Assembly (NCBI GenBank): GCA_031216915.1
Contig: CM062290.1
Coordinates: 253,958,581 to 254,022,580, forward strand
Origin: Pictodentalium vernedei
Taxonomy: Eukaryota; Mollusca; Scaphopoda; Dentaliida; Dentaliidae
Direction: 5' to 3'
DNA: 64,000 nt
Shown: in pieces, positions 12,888-26,134 of the stretch
Layout of the letters: each line of letters starts with the position of its first letter
How positions within the stretch are numbered: position 1 is the first letter of the stretch
Translations under genes and position numbers: made by a program
The notes under the pieces: generated by a model
What the model was told of the DNA's origin: nothing
What the model saw: the letters and a program-made list of their open reading frames with translations, nothing else
Database searches by the model: none

Positions 12888-15686
12888 TGTTCTTAGATTT
12901 TGCTCATTATCCTAACATATACATTTTTCGCTCTGTTCTGGTTGCATCATCATCTACAGTGCATATTTTCGCAAATTAGCTTGTCAAAAGGCTGGAATAC
13001 TCCACACTCAGTATATTAAACAAACATGTCGGAAAACAACCAATTGCCCCAAAAAGACAGACAATTTCTCTGCAGGCCATATTATATAACTAGGGGCGCT
13101 GGTACGTTGAAAAAAATAAGTCAAATAACGGGACGATAACCACTGTCTGATGATGGCTTTTGTCTGTTCAGCATCCCTTTCTGCCAGATTTAATGTTTCC
13201 TTGAAATACAAGATTGTGAATATTCTCTACTGCTCTTAATAAATAGCCCTTGTGACAAACTAAAAGAGTACATGTACTGACACTGTTTTATTACCACCAA
13301 TAGCAATGCATTTCTTCTCCGTTATGTCAGTGGTGAGGCCCTTAATTTCAACTGTCCATGTGGGCTCAATTTGCGCATTGTGCAAATGCGAACAACATGT
13401 TGATAGTACACTTGCCTTCAACTAATGCTAGCCCCTCGTGTGCCGGTTTAGTAAGTTAGGTAGTAGATAGCTGGCGCAGGATGGTTCTCTCCGTGCATGC
13501 CATCCTCTTTCAATCGACACAATACAAATCAGGTTATATAGTAGACCCAAGTTCAAAAAATCATTAACGCATAAAGCTATAAATACTTATTCCAGCCCAA
13601 ACTTCAAGTGCGACAACCCAACCTCTCCCGATTGTATCAGCCATCAAAACCCTCTGGTATCTTCTCCTCCTCCTCCTCCCAGCATTAGACCTATTGATTC
13701 CATCTAGCTGCATGATTCATAGACAAACTATCAGATATTCCTTCCTTTGAAAAGAATTTTTGTTACACTGATGCCAAACCGAGTTGATACATTTTTTACG
13801 GGAATGGCAGGAAAACAACCTTTTAGACTGTGCCATTTCCATGCTGTATATCAGGTTTTGTTCTTGTAGTTTGTAATGTTATGTTGTTGTCAATGTACTA
13901 GTATACTGCTGAATAAAGAGAGAGATATATATATACATATATATATACCAATGCTAGCCCTTCGTGTGCTGGTTTAGTAAGTTAGGATGTTAGGTAGTAG
14001 AGAGCTGGTGCAGGATGGTTCTCTCCGTGTTATCCGTCCTCTTTTATCCGACACAATACAAATCAGACTGAGGAAAGAGTCGCGATATCCCAATAATAAA
14101 TAAACAAATGCAATCCATCACTACAAACTTTACATATTCTGTGCATTTTGAGCTGAAAGATGCTCTTCACAGAATGACTGGTGGTATAACGGCTCTACTT
14201 AAAAGTTAGACAACTTTTGGAGCTAAACAGGGGGAGGGGGGATCGGTGTCATAATTCCATATGCTATAGTGCCTGTCATTTATGGATAGCATACTTTCAA
14301 TGCGTGTGCATGGGGTAGTTTGTTTCTTTGGGTGGGAGGGGGGTGTGGTGGTTATTTCAGTTTTACATTTTAGACCTCTGAATCGTCTTTTCGTCTCGGT
14401 TTGCCGCTCGTGGTTTTATCTGGAATATTTTGCGATAAGGATGTTGCGAGCAGGGAGTCACGTTGGTAGGGAAAGCATTCACGTTACAACAATTAGTGTG
14501 TCACAGATGAAGTTTGGATTCCTATGAGCATCAACATGGGGCATTCCGGGTTCCTACCTCTTCCTCTGTTTATCCCGGTTCAGCATTAATTTTATGTATC
14601 ATATTGAAGGTGAATGAATATTTTAGAGGGTAACCGTTTGCTTTGAGTTTTAGTTAGAGACTCGACTTGTTTCATCATTTGGTGGGTATTCGGTACCTCC
14701 ACAAGCTGGTCGTGGGTTTGATCGTCTGTCGCTTAAGACTGTTTGCTTCAAACAAGCGAATGGTTATGTTGGTTGCATATTGTAGTCCTAGGAAAGTTAT
14801 GTACAGTTTAAGAAGTGTCACTTTCTAATTTTCCCAGATTTATTATCATGAAGGATTGTTAGCCGATTTGTGTGATTACTAGCTTTAAGAGTAGGTCATG
14901 TTCTGAGTTGGGCAGTATTAATTCTGTGTCAGTATTAATTCAGGAAGGTCACCCAGAGAAATTGGGATTCGTTGTAAAGTTCAAGCCTTTCATGTAACAA
15001 CCGTAACCTTAGACGCTTTTATTCTAAGCTGCGAACTTCTATACGCCAGTGTTCCATTTAAGAATTCAACGTTTATGATAACGTGAATGAGGTGTTCACT
15101 CAACACACAGTAACTGTGAAAGTGTTTTCTATAATTCAGAAGATAATATTTCACAAGAATAAAATCATGAACAATGGAAAATTTTACGTGTACTATTTAT
15201 TGGTTTAGTCAATTAAATTTTTATTTTTTTTCAATCTTTGCCTATGGTTACCCTTATGAAATTTATCAAAAACTTCAAATTTCTTGAGGCCCTTTTTATG
15301 GTGCAAAATTGTTCTACATATAAAAATATCATTGTTTTCGCATCTTTTTCTGCTGAAATTGTTTGTTCTGACTGAATAAATCAACTTGAAGTAAACAATG
15401 GGTAGGCCTAAATTCAGTTTTTCTGGCTATGACAGCCGTAGGTTCACGCACACTGTCACTTTTCTGCACATTATAAAATCAGGACTCGGAGTTTCACTCG
15501 TTAGATATATGAAACACAAGGCAAACTCTTCAAAGAGAATCCACCCATATTCTTTCTGAAGAGACTGGATGAAAAATCTTCAGTTCATGTGTTTTTAGTG
15601 TTATATCTATTCAAAATGTAGCTGTTAGAGCCGATAGAAAGAAACTTGTCAATTCCAATCATTTTTTTTTTCAGCACTTTTTACAG

Positions 15687-16008
15687 GAAAGCAACTTCTG
15701 CGATTTGGAAGACTGCAGTATTTTCGATTATACCTCCACAGCGTTTTCTAACCTGAAAGGCGGAGGTAAGTGTATCTAAAAACAAATGATGCCTTTCAGA
15801 AGCTGATTTTGATTGTTCTCCTTTGGAGAGGGAAGGCCTTCCTTATCTGCGACTGAGCAAACCCCGAATAGCAATGGCGGTTAGATGTAAGTCATTAGAA
15901 GCATCTAAGAAACTCATTTCCAGTCACTTGAAGGTTTTTGTTCCTCACGGGAGGCCAAGCCTGCCGGAATTATTTTGGAGGCGAGAGATATTTTTACATA
16001 CACAATGA
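15687..16008 (+). other. Exon-like block, copy in unit 5
   Basis: Open stretch 15687-15765 between TTACAG and GTAAGT, then the second ORF to 16008. The second ORF carries a cluster of changes (AVRCKS for ALKYKS) but stays open, as in the other three copies. Confidence 0.35.
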
Positions 16009-17401
16009 CGTGAATGACGTGTAACGCTGTGTGAGGTGATGAGGGTGGTTTTGCTTTGGGTACCCCCAAGTTTAGTTTCATATTTGTTCAGTGCTATGGG
16101 GTGAGCTTTCAATTATGTTGTCCAGCTACCACACAAAGGTTATCAGTGGTCATTTGGAGTGAGAGAGTACGTTTTCAACAAATCCAATTTTCAAATTCTT
16201 TTAGAGTTATCGGGGGTGCAGATTTTCGATATGTGCGCTTAAACTCCAAATTTCAGACTATCGTGATTAATGACTTTCAGTGGAGGACTCGGCTGAACTA
16301 TATTTGGTTTCGCCAACTCTTTCACCCCTCCCCCTCCACACACACACACACACACAAACACATAGAAGCTATAGACCAGGAGAGCGTTTATGCAACAGCT
16401 GATGCGTGTATATTTTCTAAGAGTGAACATGAGTGTATTCGTGTAGGGGCCCTGTGAACTACAGTAGTGTTTTTAACTGCGGTGGACACGTTGTGCTTTA
16501 ATGTTTTAATATGACCCAGGACCCAAACAAAGCCTTGTGTGTTTCTTCTCTAAAGAGGCAACGTGATTGCAAACAATAGTCTAAATTTCATTTTGTTAAG
16601 TTTAATGGCAATGATTTAGGAATGAATACTGGGCGGGTGTGACCAAAAATATAAGAAAACAATTAGGTTGTGGTTAAATGCTGAATCCTTGGAACTTTGA
16701 AATTGCATTTTCCTGATAGGTGTGCTTCCTACATTGGAGGGTCCTCGCATTTTCAGAATTGTTAATGCAATTGATGTATGGTCGATTCTGTACCACAGAA
16801 ACATGCGTAACTTGACCGAGAATAGATTGGATGTTTGGGCAAGAATATAGACAGGGGTAAAGACTGAGTGCCAATTTGGTGAAATTTCACAAATTTTCGA
16901 GAATGCGCTTTTTTATAAACGCGATTGTCAATGTGTAAATCCTGTCTTTCTCTTTAGTGAGATGTTCTGGATTTTGACTTGGAACATCTGCACTTTCTAT
17001 TCACTCCTTTTTGGGATATTTGTGCTCAAATTTTGACACCGGGTGATCATATTTTGTACCAAAATAAGTGACAACATCAGTTAGTTGTTACTATTTTTAG
17101 TAACTCTGAATGTTAGGACAATGTTTCTCCGGTCTGAACAACTGAACAGATCCCACACAAAAAGTCGTGTCCTTAGTCATTATGCTGGTTTATAGCTTAA
17201 CTTATCACAGCTGCTTTATTTCTGTTGATTTTTATTAAAAACTGGCATATTTTTCCCTTTTTCCAGCACACCCTCATGTACTCGAAAATGGACGTTATTA
17301 TCTCCTCTGGAAACAGAATGATGGAGGTCATACAATTTAAAGTTTTTAATTAATATTTTGCCACAAGAGAACGAATCGGGCTGTAGCTCAGTACGTTCAG
17401 A

Positions 17402-17414
17402 CGTTCACTTTGCT
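17402..17414. repeat. Target-site duplication of the LINE, left copy
   Basis: CGTTCACTTTGCT here and again at 22662-22674. The uninterrupted units carry it once, between the A and B boxes of the tRNA-like stretch, which proves the insertion. Confidence 0.92.
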
Positions 17415-17753
17415 AAATATCCGGACAAATCTGAATTTACCTGGCATAGATTTCATGAAGAAGTACTTCAACAAAGCAGAATTGATTTAATTCTTAATTC
17501 TTCCAACTTAAATTCAATCTTTGATTACTGTTTTATATCTCATTCTTCTCTTAGTGATCATTCAATTATTTACACAAAATGTAATTTTGAGATGATTGAT
17601 AGAGGGCCTCGAGTGTGGATTTTAAATAATAGCTTGTTACAAAATTCTGAATATTGCAAAAGCATTGAAAAACTGATTGATCAAAGCAAGTTACAGAGTT
17701 TATGTAATGATGATATTTTAGTATGGTGGGATAATCTCAAATATCAAACATAA
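17415..17753 (+). pseudogene. LINE endonuclease, C-terminal part
   Basis: The frame reads TWHRF..., RIDLILNSS, then SLSDHSII, the SDH motif near the end of APE-type LINE endonucleases, and RVWILNNSLLQN, typical of the linker after it in L1/Tx1 elements. A stop at 17751-17753 interrupts a frame that continues unchanged into the reverse transcriptase ORF. The N-terminal two thirds of the domain are missing because of 5' truncation. Confidence 0.85.
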
Positions 17754-17825
17754 AAATATAGCATTTATTTTAGTAAAAAAGTTATTAAAGAGAGATATCA
17801 GTACAGAAATAATTTAGAAAAGAGT

Positions 17826-19205
17826 TTGAAAAATGAAATGGCAAAAGCCACACACTTGAACAAAAGGCACGGCTGTATATTACGAATCAAAGAATTACAA
17901 GCTGAGTTAAATGCGATAGAAAATTTTGAATTGGAAGGTGCGATACTGCGATCTAAAGCCAATCATACCTTACAAGAAGATAAATGTACTAGTTATTGTC
18001 TAGGTTTAGAATGTTACGGACAACAATTTAACTATATTAAAGAAATCCTTGATAATAATGGCTTAACTATAACTGATCCATTCATGATTGTGAATACTGT
18101 GAAAAATTTCTATGAAACATTATATAACTCTGAAGACATAGACCAACTATCTGAAGCTTTACTTTTAGAAAGCTTGGAAAGAAATTTAAGTCAAGATGAG
18201 GTTGAGTTTTGTGATTTTGAAAAAACTTCCGAAGAGTTATCAAATGCCCTTTCTAACATGGCATCTGAGAAGTCTCCTGGCTCAGATGGTTTAACCTCTG
18301 AATTTTATAAACATTTCTGGAATAGTTTGAAATCAGTTCTCTTTGAGGTGTTTAACAAAATTTTTGAACAAAAAAAGCTTTGTCGATCTATGAAAACAGG
18401 CATCATTGTTGTAATTTACAAAAAGAAAGTTGATAAAAGAGACCTAAAAAACTGGAGACCCATTAGTCTTTTAAATACTGATTACCAGATTCTGTCAAAA
18501 GTACTCGCAAACCATTTAAAAATTGTCATTTGTTCTTTGGTCTCTCCTACTCAAACTTGTGTACCAGGTAGGGATATTGGTGAGAATATAGCCAGCATTC
18601 GAGATATCATTAAGTACATAGAAGATGAAAATCAAGAAGGTATTCTCATCAAATTAGACCAAATGAAAGCATTTGATCGAGTGAATCATGACTATTTGTT
18701 TCATGTTCTTGAAAAATTTGGATTCGGCCAAAATTTCATACAGTGGGTTAAAATATTATACCATGAAGTTAAAAGTTGTGTTAAAGTAAATCAGCATACA
18801 TCTTCTTATTTCAGAATTGAAAGATCGGTTCGACAAGGTTGTCCATTGTCGGAAATGCTATACGTATTAACAGCGGAACCTTTAATATGTTTAATTAACA
18901 ATAGAGATGATATTCATGGAATAAAACTCCCAGATGGAAGTGTGTGTAAGTCTTTTAATCATGCCGATGATACTGATCTGTTATTAAATAATAAAGTATC
19001 ATGTGAAAATACACTCAGTGTTTTAGACACTTACTCAAAAGGTTCTGGGGCAAAAATTAATATGGACAAATCTGAGAACATGCCTTTAGGTATTTCAAAA
19101 TTTTCTGATTTTTCTAACTTCCCCCTGAAAGATTGCAAAGAAACTATATTAATTTTAGGAATATTTCTAGGTCCCAATGAAAATAAGTGTAATATTTTTA
19201 ACTGA
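17826..19205 (+). pseudogene. LINE reverse transcriptase
   Basis: Same frame as the endonuclease fragment. RT landmarks in order: EKSPGSDGLTSEFYKHFW, NWRPISLLNTDYQILSKVLA, LDQMKAFDRVNH, RQGCPLSEMLYVL and the catalytic box FNHADDTDLLL (18957-18989). These are L1/Tx1-group signatures. The catalytic box reads HADD where most LINEs have YADD or FADD, with both aspartates present. After a TGA at 19203-19205 the same frame continues with recognisable sequence (LSLKDKALILNTLLLST) broken by further stops. Confidence 0.9.
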
Positions 19206-20065
19206 AATGAAAGAATTAATAAGATGAAGAAGATTCTCTTTTTGTGGAAAAGAAGGAATTTATCACTAAAAGACAAGGCTTTGATTTTGAATACTCTACT
19301 CTTGTCCACGATTTGGTATACACTTCATGTCATAAGTATCCCTCAAAATGTTTTACAAGAAATTAAAAAAATTTGCTTAGAATTCCTGTGGTAAGGTAAA
19401 AAACATTTAGTTAAATATAGTACTATAGTAGCTAAATTTAATGAAGGGGGTCTTAATTTTGTTGACATTGAAACAAAAATGTATGCCATGAGATGTATAT
19501 GGATTAAAAAATTATTTGTGAGTGAGTTTCCATGGACAAATTTTTTTATTACCATATAGGCAAATATAAAATGTTAAATTTATCTCAAAATATATTCAGT
19601 ATCAGTTTAGACAAAAATTTTTTGAAATCATCATCAAATTTTTATTTTCAAATACTTGAAGCATGGAGACTATTAACTGATTAGAATAGCTATCTAAATC
19701 TGAACACATCTAATATTCTAGACCAATGTATCTTTGATAATCCACAAATTATTGATGAAGATGGCAAACAATTATATTTGTTTGATTTTGTGAATGTGGG
19801 GCTCATTTGTGTGAGAGATTTTATTTAGGAGGTAGTTCCAGGGTTCCTTCCTCCTAATGCTATTATTGAACTAATTTCAAATTCGACTATTACATTTTCC
19901 CCAAAAGATATGTGACGGAAATTCAATATAATCATACATGCACTACCGCAGTCTTGGAAAGACTTCATAAATTCTGAATCTCAGAATAATCAAAGAAACT
20001 TTTCCGAAGATAAAGTCAATTTAAAATTTGTAAGTGCAAATAGTGAAATAACAGATATTGAATTT

Positions 20066-20554
20066 TTGACAACAAAACAAGCTTACAATATTTTAATACA
20101 ACAGTTCATCGAAAAGCCCTCTGCCGAACAATACTGGGGATCATTATTTCCACATTTTAGCTTAACTCAAATCTTGAAGTCTCTACATGCATTTTGGAAA
20201 TCATCTGATATGATCGATACTGATTTTAAAGTAATTCATAATATAATTTATACCTTTTCCTTACAACACAAAGTTGACAACAGTATTTCACCACTATGCC
20301 CGCTTTGTATACAAGAATCTGAAGATATATTACACATTTTCATTAACTGTCCATTATTGGTTAAAGTAAAAAGTGAATGCCACAAATTAACTGAATATTT
20401 ACTGTTAGGTTTACAAATAAGTTTATCTGTTGATAATTTTAATGAGTTTTTGTTATTTGGCTACCACAAAAAAAGTTCATTGGTCAATGGAATTTTTATC
20501 AATTTATTGCTAAGTTCATACAGAGTGTCTTCAGAAGAAGAAATTTTTTCATGA
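20066..20554 (+). pseudogene. LINE C-terminal region with CxxC..H..C motif
   Basis: The reading frame gives DFKVIHNIIYTFSLQHKV followed by SPLCPLCIQESEDILHIF and INCPLL. The CPLC-x8-H-x4-C pattern after a DFK..HNIIYT block is the usual end of L1/Tx1-group ORF2 proteins. It lies in a different frame from the RT, so the ORF has shifted at least once between 19205 and 20066. Confidence 0.82.
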
Positions 20555-23025
20555 AGGAAGGCAAATTATTAAGAGTGTTTGACTTACTTACAATTTTAAT
20601 AAGACAGCACCTAAAATACATGCAAATATTTTTTGGCCACAGTCATTCAAATAATTTTTTGGAAAAAAATATTCTTCAGAACAATAATTTAGTATACTTG
20701 CGTGACGGCACAATCGAAGTTAACTTTTAATAATCTATTTGTCAAACTAGGTCATTGAAAATAATCTGAATTACTTGAATATCTGAAAGGAGTGAAGTAT
20801 ACTTTGATTTATGTTATAAAGTTCTATTATGCTGCTTTAAGCATTCTGCTAACTTATATCTAGTATGTCAGTTGTCTGAAGTGAGCTACACTGGCATAAA
20901 TGATAATTTAGAATTAGTTTTACTTTTGTAATACTAGTTTTATATAGCCTTATATGATTAAAGTAACATTAAACTCATTTATGGTATTGTGCTATTGGTG
21001 GTTTTAAAAACCAAAGAAGGGTTGAAAGAATGGGTGGGGGGGTGGGGGGGGTCAGATTACTGAAGCAGTGGCTATAATCATAAAATGTGTTACCGACATT
21101 TTGTCAGTTTTGTGAATTCTCCTTTGGTTGTCATTATTGCCATTGTTATGGCTCTAGGAAAGCAAAGAGACTTAGAAACAGTGCATATTTGATAAGTTCA
21201 CTCTGTATGAACTTTTATATTGCCTGGATGTACAGGATATTACAGTTTTTACAGAATTAGTAGGGTTTGATTTTAATCAAATCTGGATTTGACAGAAGAT
21301 ATTTTAAAATACACTTGAGGGTAAAGAATTGTGAGGAAAGATTTCATTTATAAATTAGTTCCTTGTATTTACGTGAATTCATATTCCAACTTACCACTTC
21401 ATTTAGTAAATAAGAATATAAACTGTTGTTGTTGTTGTTTGAACAATTTCAGTTGTTTTGGGGTTTTTTGTGGGGAGGGGATTGGTGGTGGGGGCGGGGC
21501 GGTTCTGTTCTGCTTTTAATTGCTAGTATTTGCACATTATATTTCCCATTCTGTGTGTAGAACAGAAAAGATACGGGATACTTTACACAATATTCAATAT
21601 TTCACACATGCCATTCTTCATATTATCAATCACTTCTTTGTTTCCGGTATTTCGTAATTTTGTATTGAGAGATTGAGGTTTGACTTTTGGGTTTTAGTTT
21701 CTCCTCTCTATACAATGTCTAGTTTCTTTATAGTAATGAACATTCTAACTTTCTTACTTTATACATTTTGAGTTTATCCTTTATTCATAAATTTTAAATT
21801 GTTTCTGAGAAGCTTTCACCAGGACGTTCGCGATCGAGTTCATATTCGAAGGGAGGTAATATCTCGTTACTCTTAAATTAACAAAATGACACAAGTTAAA
21901 CACCCTAGTATATTTTGGCACCTATTCTCGTACCACTGAAACTGTAAACGTTTTTGAAATTCAAAAGTTATATTCTGTTATTTGCTGAAATTTATTTTTG
22001 TACCAGTCCTTTATAATTCTATATTATATAAGTGTTATAATTAGAAATAACACTTACAAATATACAGTTTTTGTTTGAAATGTATTATTGGATTGATATG
22101 CCTTTTGTGAAAACTTAATTGGCTGTGGTGGGATTCAGTTTACACTCATTCTTTAGACGGGTGTGGCTGAAATATAGTGGGATTTATTAGGGACCGGGTT
22201 CAATCAATCTACAACAGTCTTTAAATGGTTAAATGCCTTACGGAAATATTTGGGGCTGTGTTCAGTCTACACTTAGTCATTAGACAGATGCTGTTAAAAT
22301 GCTGCGGGTATAATGTACCAATGTTTTAAATTTTGTGTATTTATATTCCAACCGTGTGCTAGATTTTTCATTTACAGATTGAAGAAATTTCATCAATCTT
22401 AGTAATTTTCATCTTTTCAGTACTTTATTCTTATCAGGTTGCAGTTTTTATATTGGGAGGGTTTTGCTGATTGTTGGGTTTACACGTCAACCCAACTTTC
22501 AGGGAGTTAGGAACATGTGCCAGTGTGTGAATGTGTGAGGGGGAGATGATCAATTGTCAGCGCGGATCATATATTTATCATCTATTATATATATTATATA
22601 TGTTAAAATTTCTGTACACAGTTTTATTGTAGAATTGCTTTTAATTTTATATAAAAAAAGGCGTTCACTTTGCTGTATGAAAAGTGCACATTCAATGCGA
22701 TGTGAGTTCAAAACCCACCTGTTCTTAGATTTTGCTCATGATCCTAACATATACACTTTTCGCTCTGCCCTGGTTGCATCATCATCTACAGCGCATGTTT
22801 TCGCAAATTAGCTGGTCAAAAGGCTGGAATACTCCACAATCAGTATATTAAACAAACATGTTGGAAAACAACCAATTGCCCCAAAAAGGCAGACAATTTC
22901 TCTGCAGGCCATATCATATAATTAGGGGCGCTGGAACGTTGAAAAAAATAAGTCAAATAACGGGACGATAATCACTGTCTGATGATGGCTTTTGTCTGTT
23001 CAGCACCCCTTTCTGCCAGATTTAA

Positions 23026-26000
23026 GGGGACGTCCAACCTAACTTTGGTCAAATTTCATGTCTTTTTTCTTTCAAGTCTAAAAAAGGCCCAAAAAGAATA
23101 ACCCCAATAAATTATATATCAAAATGCTTGGAATGACACATAGAACATGTGGAAAGTGAAATTTGCCATGGGACTGCTGCCATGTGTAAATAGCACCACC
23201 TGAAAGTCTGCTATGGCATAAGTAAGAGAACAAATTTTTTACAATAAAATATCTCAAGATAAAATAACAGCTGTATTCTAGAAACATTGAAGTACATACT
23301 CGAAGAAATCTTTTCCTAATTCATGAAAGTAATAAAGATTGAGACCAAATGTTATAAGTGGAGTGCTCTCTGATTGAAGGCAGACCTTTTCTTTTGTTTA
23401 TGTTTTGATTTGGGGAGTTCAACAAAGGTCAACTTGAAGGAGTCCACCAGAAGAAGTATGGAAGGACAAAAGAGTGTCTCCCAATATAAAGATGTATGTG
23501 TCACTGTGGTGGTTTGGAAAGAAACTATGATATTCTCCTATGTAGAATGTTGGGCATTCTGCATAGGAGAATATCATAGTTTCGTTTGTAAATATATTTA
23601 TTCAACATTGTAGTTGAATAAATATATTTACAAACCCCTTGCACTGTAACCCCTTTTATCCCATGCATCAATTTGATAGTGATTAAATTGTTAAATTTGT
23701 CTGGTTTATCAATAAGTATAATAGCTCTGTTTACTCTTGAACACCAATACACTCATGATACCTGTTGGAGAAGAAATAAGGGTAACTGTAACCTGTCACT
23801 GCAATAAACCATCTAATGTACTTAAAAGTACATTGTTATTCAAAACACATCAAATCAACCTCACATAACCAGTATTGCATGTACTTTCCCAAAGGAAGCT
23901 TATTGGCATATTGAGATCAGAAGGGCACATCCAGAGGGTCTCATATTTTTTTCAAGAACGCAGTACACAAAGCAATCCCCAAAAGGTGACAAGTGAGCTC
24001 CATTTGACACAAAAAAATTACCGGGGAGGGGCTCTCTAACTTGTATGACTCTACCTCTGGCACTCAAGGCAAATGCCTTTTTCTCAAAGTTTAACTCTTT
24101 TTTTCTTTTTGAAGATCCTGGCCACACATGTTCCAAACACTACCAGACAGGTAACCCTCCAAATAAGTGTACTTGCAAAAATCATGTTACACTGCAAAAC
24201 ATTCTTTTTAGACTTTTAGTTCTGGACCTTTCATGCTTCTTACTTCCAACTATAACACTTAATTTATTGATTAATGGGTGAATAGAAAAGTCCTGCCATA
24301 ATCAACATTTTGAGTTACATAAGCCTTCAAAACCGCTCTGATAAAAGTGTCAAACATAAGATTGGTGGCTTCATACAGAATATTCATTAGGTTGTTGCTT
24401 GATAATAGGAACAGACTCTTCACCAGAAATATTTTGTAGCAATACATTTGAGGGTATCAGCAGGCACTTTGCAACAAATTGTAACAAATCAATTAGTTAT
24501 AAACAAAATTTTCTAACTCAAAAGAGTGCAAAAGTACCACAACTCTGAAAAACTGTGGGAAGAAACACATGCTACAGCAGCTACACACGCATTGTTTCCC
24601 CATGATGCTCGATCACAACACCAAATATCCTTCATACTGGAGTAGCAATGGTTGAGATACAAGGGAAAATGTTGGTACATGTAATGATGAATGGGTAAGA
24701 GGACAGAGGTCACCACTGGCACTGCACGGCCCTGGATGCACTTTTGATTTTCCAACTTCCAGGTCTGGGGCATAATAATCGCAACACACCCACCTTATCA
24801 ATTCATAATTTCAGTAAAATAAAAGGAATTATAAATTTTAATTAATTTATAGATGATGCTATTGATGGGAAGTATTTGGCTTCTTTCGCCTTCTCGTACT
24901 ATTAATTATCACAAACAATATCAGTTTGATACAGTCAAACGAAACTGAATGCATGTGGTCTGGTTAAAAAGTTACTCGGCATGGATAATGAAGAAATTGC
25001 GAATATTTCGTGTATTTCATTTCTTTAAAAGCCAATTGCAGCTCATTTTGGCCGTGGATTCGATAATTCGTTTCGGTTTTGACAACACGGCCATGCTGAC
25101 AGCGGTTATGTTCATTGTGATATGCAAACTGGGAGATAAGTTTCCGTTGAAGGAGATTTGTCACATTTGCCAGTGTAAAACGATGACAAAAGACACTGAT
25201 CGACGCTTGTGTTAGTATGGTTGGTTGCAAGAAAAAACTAAATTCTCAGCATCGTCCAAGCGCACCTTATTTAAAAGCACGAATGCGTCATTTTCACCCC
25301 ATCTTCAATCAGTCCTTTGCAGACATCAAACACACCCGCTTCAAATTCCATGGTTACTAGGAAGTAAATGACTTCACACCATCGGGGGAAATCAACACGC
25401 TCAATATAGTTCCAGGTCACTTGGAATATACTTCGTGAAAAAGTGATTTCTGAAGCATTCTGCTTACTTTGTTATGAATATTGCCTTATTTTATGTGTAT
25501 CGTCCCGATTTTATACACTCGGTTATTTTTTTACAAGTGGTTCATGTTGTCTCTCTAGTGCGCAATAATTAAGATTTTTTGTCAACAAAAAAGTTCAGCC
25601 GGTCTGTAAACACGAGAGGGAATTTCGAACCATATTTTGCAGTTATTACATTAACAGGTCAAGTATTTGCTGTCACCTGTTTGCAAATCCGCTCATACAT
25701 TGTCTCGAACAAATAAAGTGCGTGATCACGTCCTTGCATTCATACGATTGCCCAAATTGAGTATTTCTGCAAGAACCACATCGTAATCACATGACCGGAA
25801 TAAACATCATTGAAACATGGCCACATCCGAAATATCAAAAATTTGTGTTGGCGTTATTACATTCAAACGTCAAAACCCACCAGAGTGTGTGACAAGGCTT
25901 TCGAATTACTGATTATTTTGTGGTTTTACCGGTTCATTACTTATGCCATTTGCAAATTAATTTTCTTCAAAATCATAAAATTCACTTTTTTTCTGAAACA

Positions 26001-26134
26001 AGTTATCTGTACCTTTTCTATGCACTTTACTCATTATTTTGATATATAATTTGCCTTTCCTTACTTCTCTTATCTGTTTCTGAGGCATTGGGAAAAATGT
26101 CAAAAAATTGACCAAAGTTAGGCTGGACGACGCC
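23026..26134. mobile_element. TTAA-flanked DNA transposon (piggyBac- or Kolobok-like), non-autonomous
   Basis: TTAA at 23022-23025 and 26135-26138 flanks ends that are inverted repeats: GGGGACGTCCAACCTAACTT at the left and, on the other strand from the right, GGCGTCGTCCAGCCTAACTT, both continuing TGGTCAA. Units 1, 3 and 4 have one TTAA at this spot, so the insertion and its target duplication are certain. The 3.1-kb interior is AT-rich, has two abutting hairpins (23521-23635) and no transposase-like ORF. TTAA targets are used by piggyBac and Kolobok, and I cannot choose between them without the transposase. Confidence 0.9.
23521..23635. repeat. Two abutting hairpins
   Basis: Hairpin 1: arms 23521-23549 and 23555-23583 (29 bp, one mismatch, 5-nt loop). 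Hairpin 2: arms 23584-23605 and 23614-23635 (22 bp, perfect, 8-nt loop). No base separates them. Confidence 0.93.

Larger units (their letters stand above)
10433..14997. repeat. Array unit 4 (full length)
   Basis: A 4565-bp copy with all parts of unit 1: exon-like block 11121-11442, C/CA microsatellite 11757-11787, tRNA-like stretch 12807-12887, internal duplicated blocks and the AATAAA plus TA tail near 13911. Differences from unit 1 are scattered substitutions and small indels. Confidence 0.9.
17415..22659 (+). mobile_element. LINE retrotransposon, L1/Tx1 group, 5'-truncated
   Basis: About 5.2 kb inserted into unit 5 with a 13-bp target duplication and a short A run (22653-22659) at the 3' end. 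It starts inside the endonuclease, so it is 5'-truncated, as target-primed reverse transcription often leaves. It retains the end of the APE-type endonuclease, the reverse transcriptase and a C-terminal CxxC..H..C region. About 2.1 kb follows the last coding part. That stretch has a diverged direct repeat near 22120-22310 and no further gene. Coding parts carry in-frame stops and at least one frame change, so the copy is dead. Confidence 0.92.

Noticed and set aside
23374-26049. Transposase or passenger gene in the TTAA element
   Set aside because: All open frames are under 90 codons, without domain motifs, and several are created by the hairpins.
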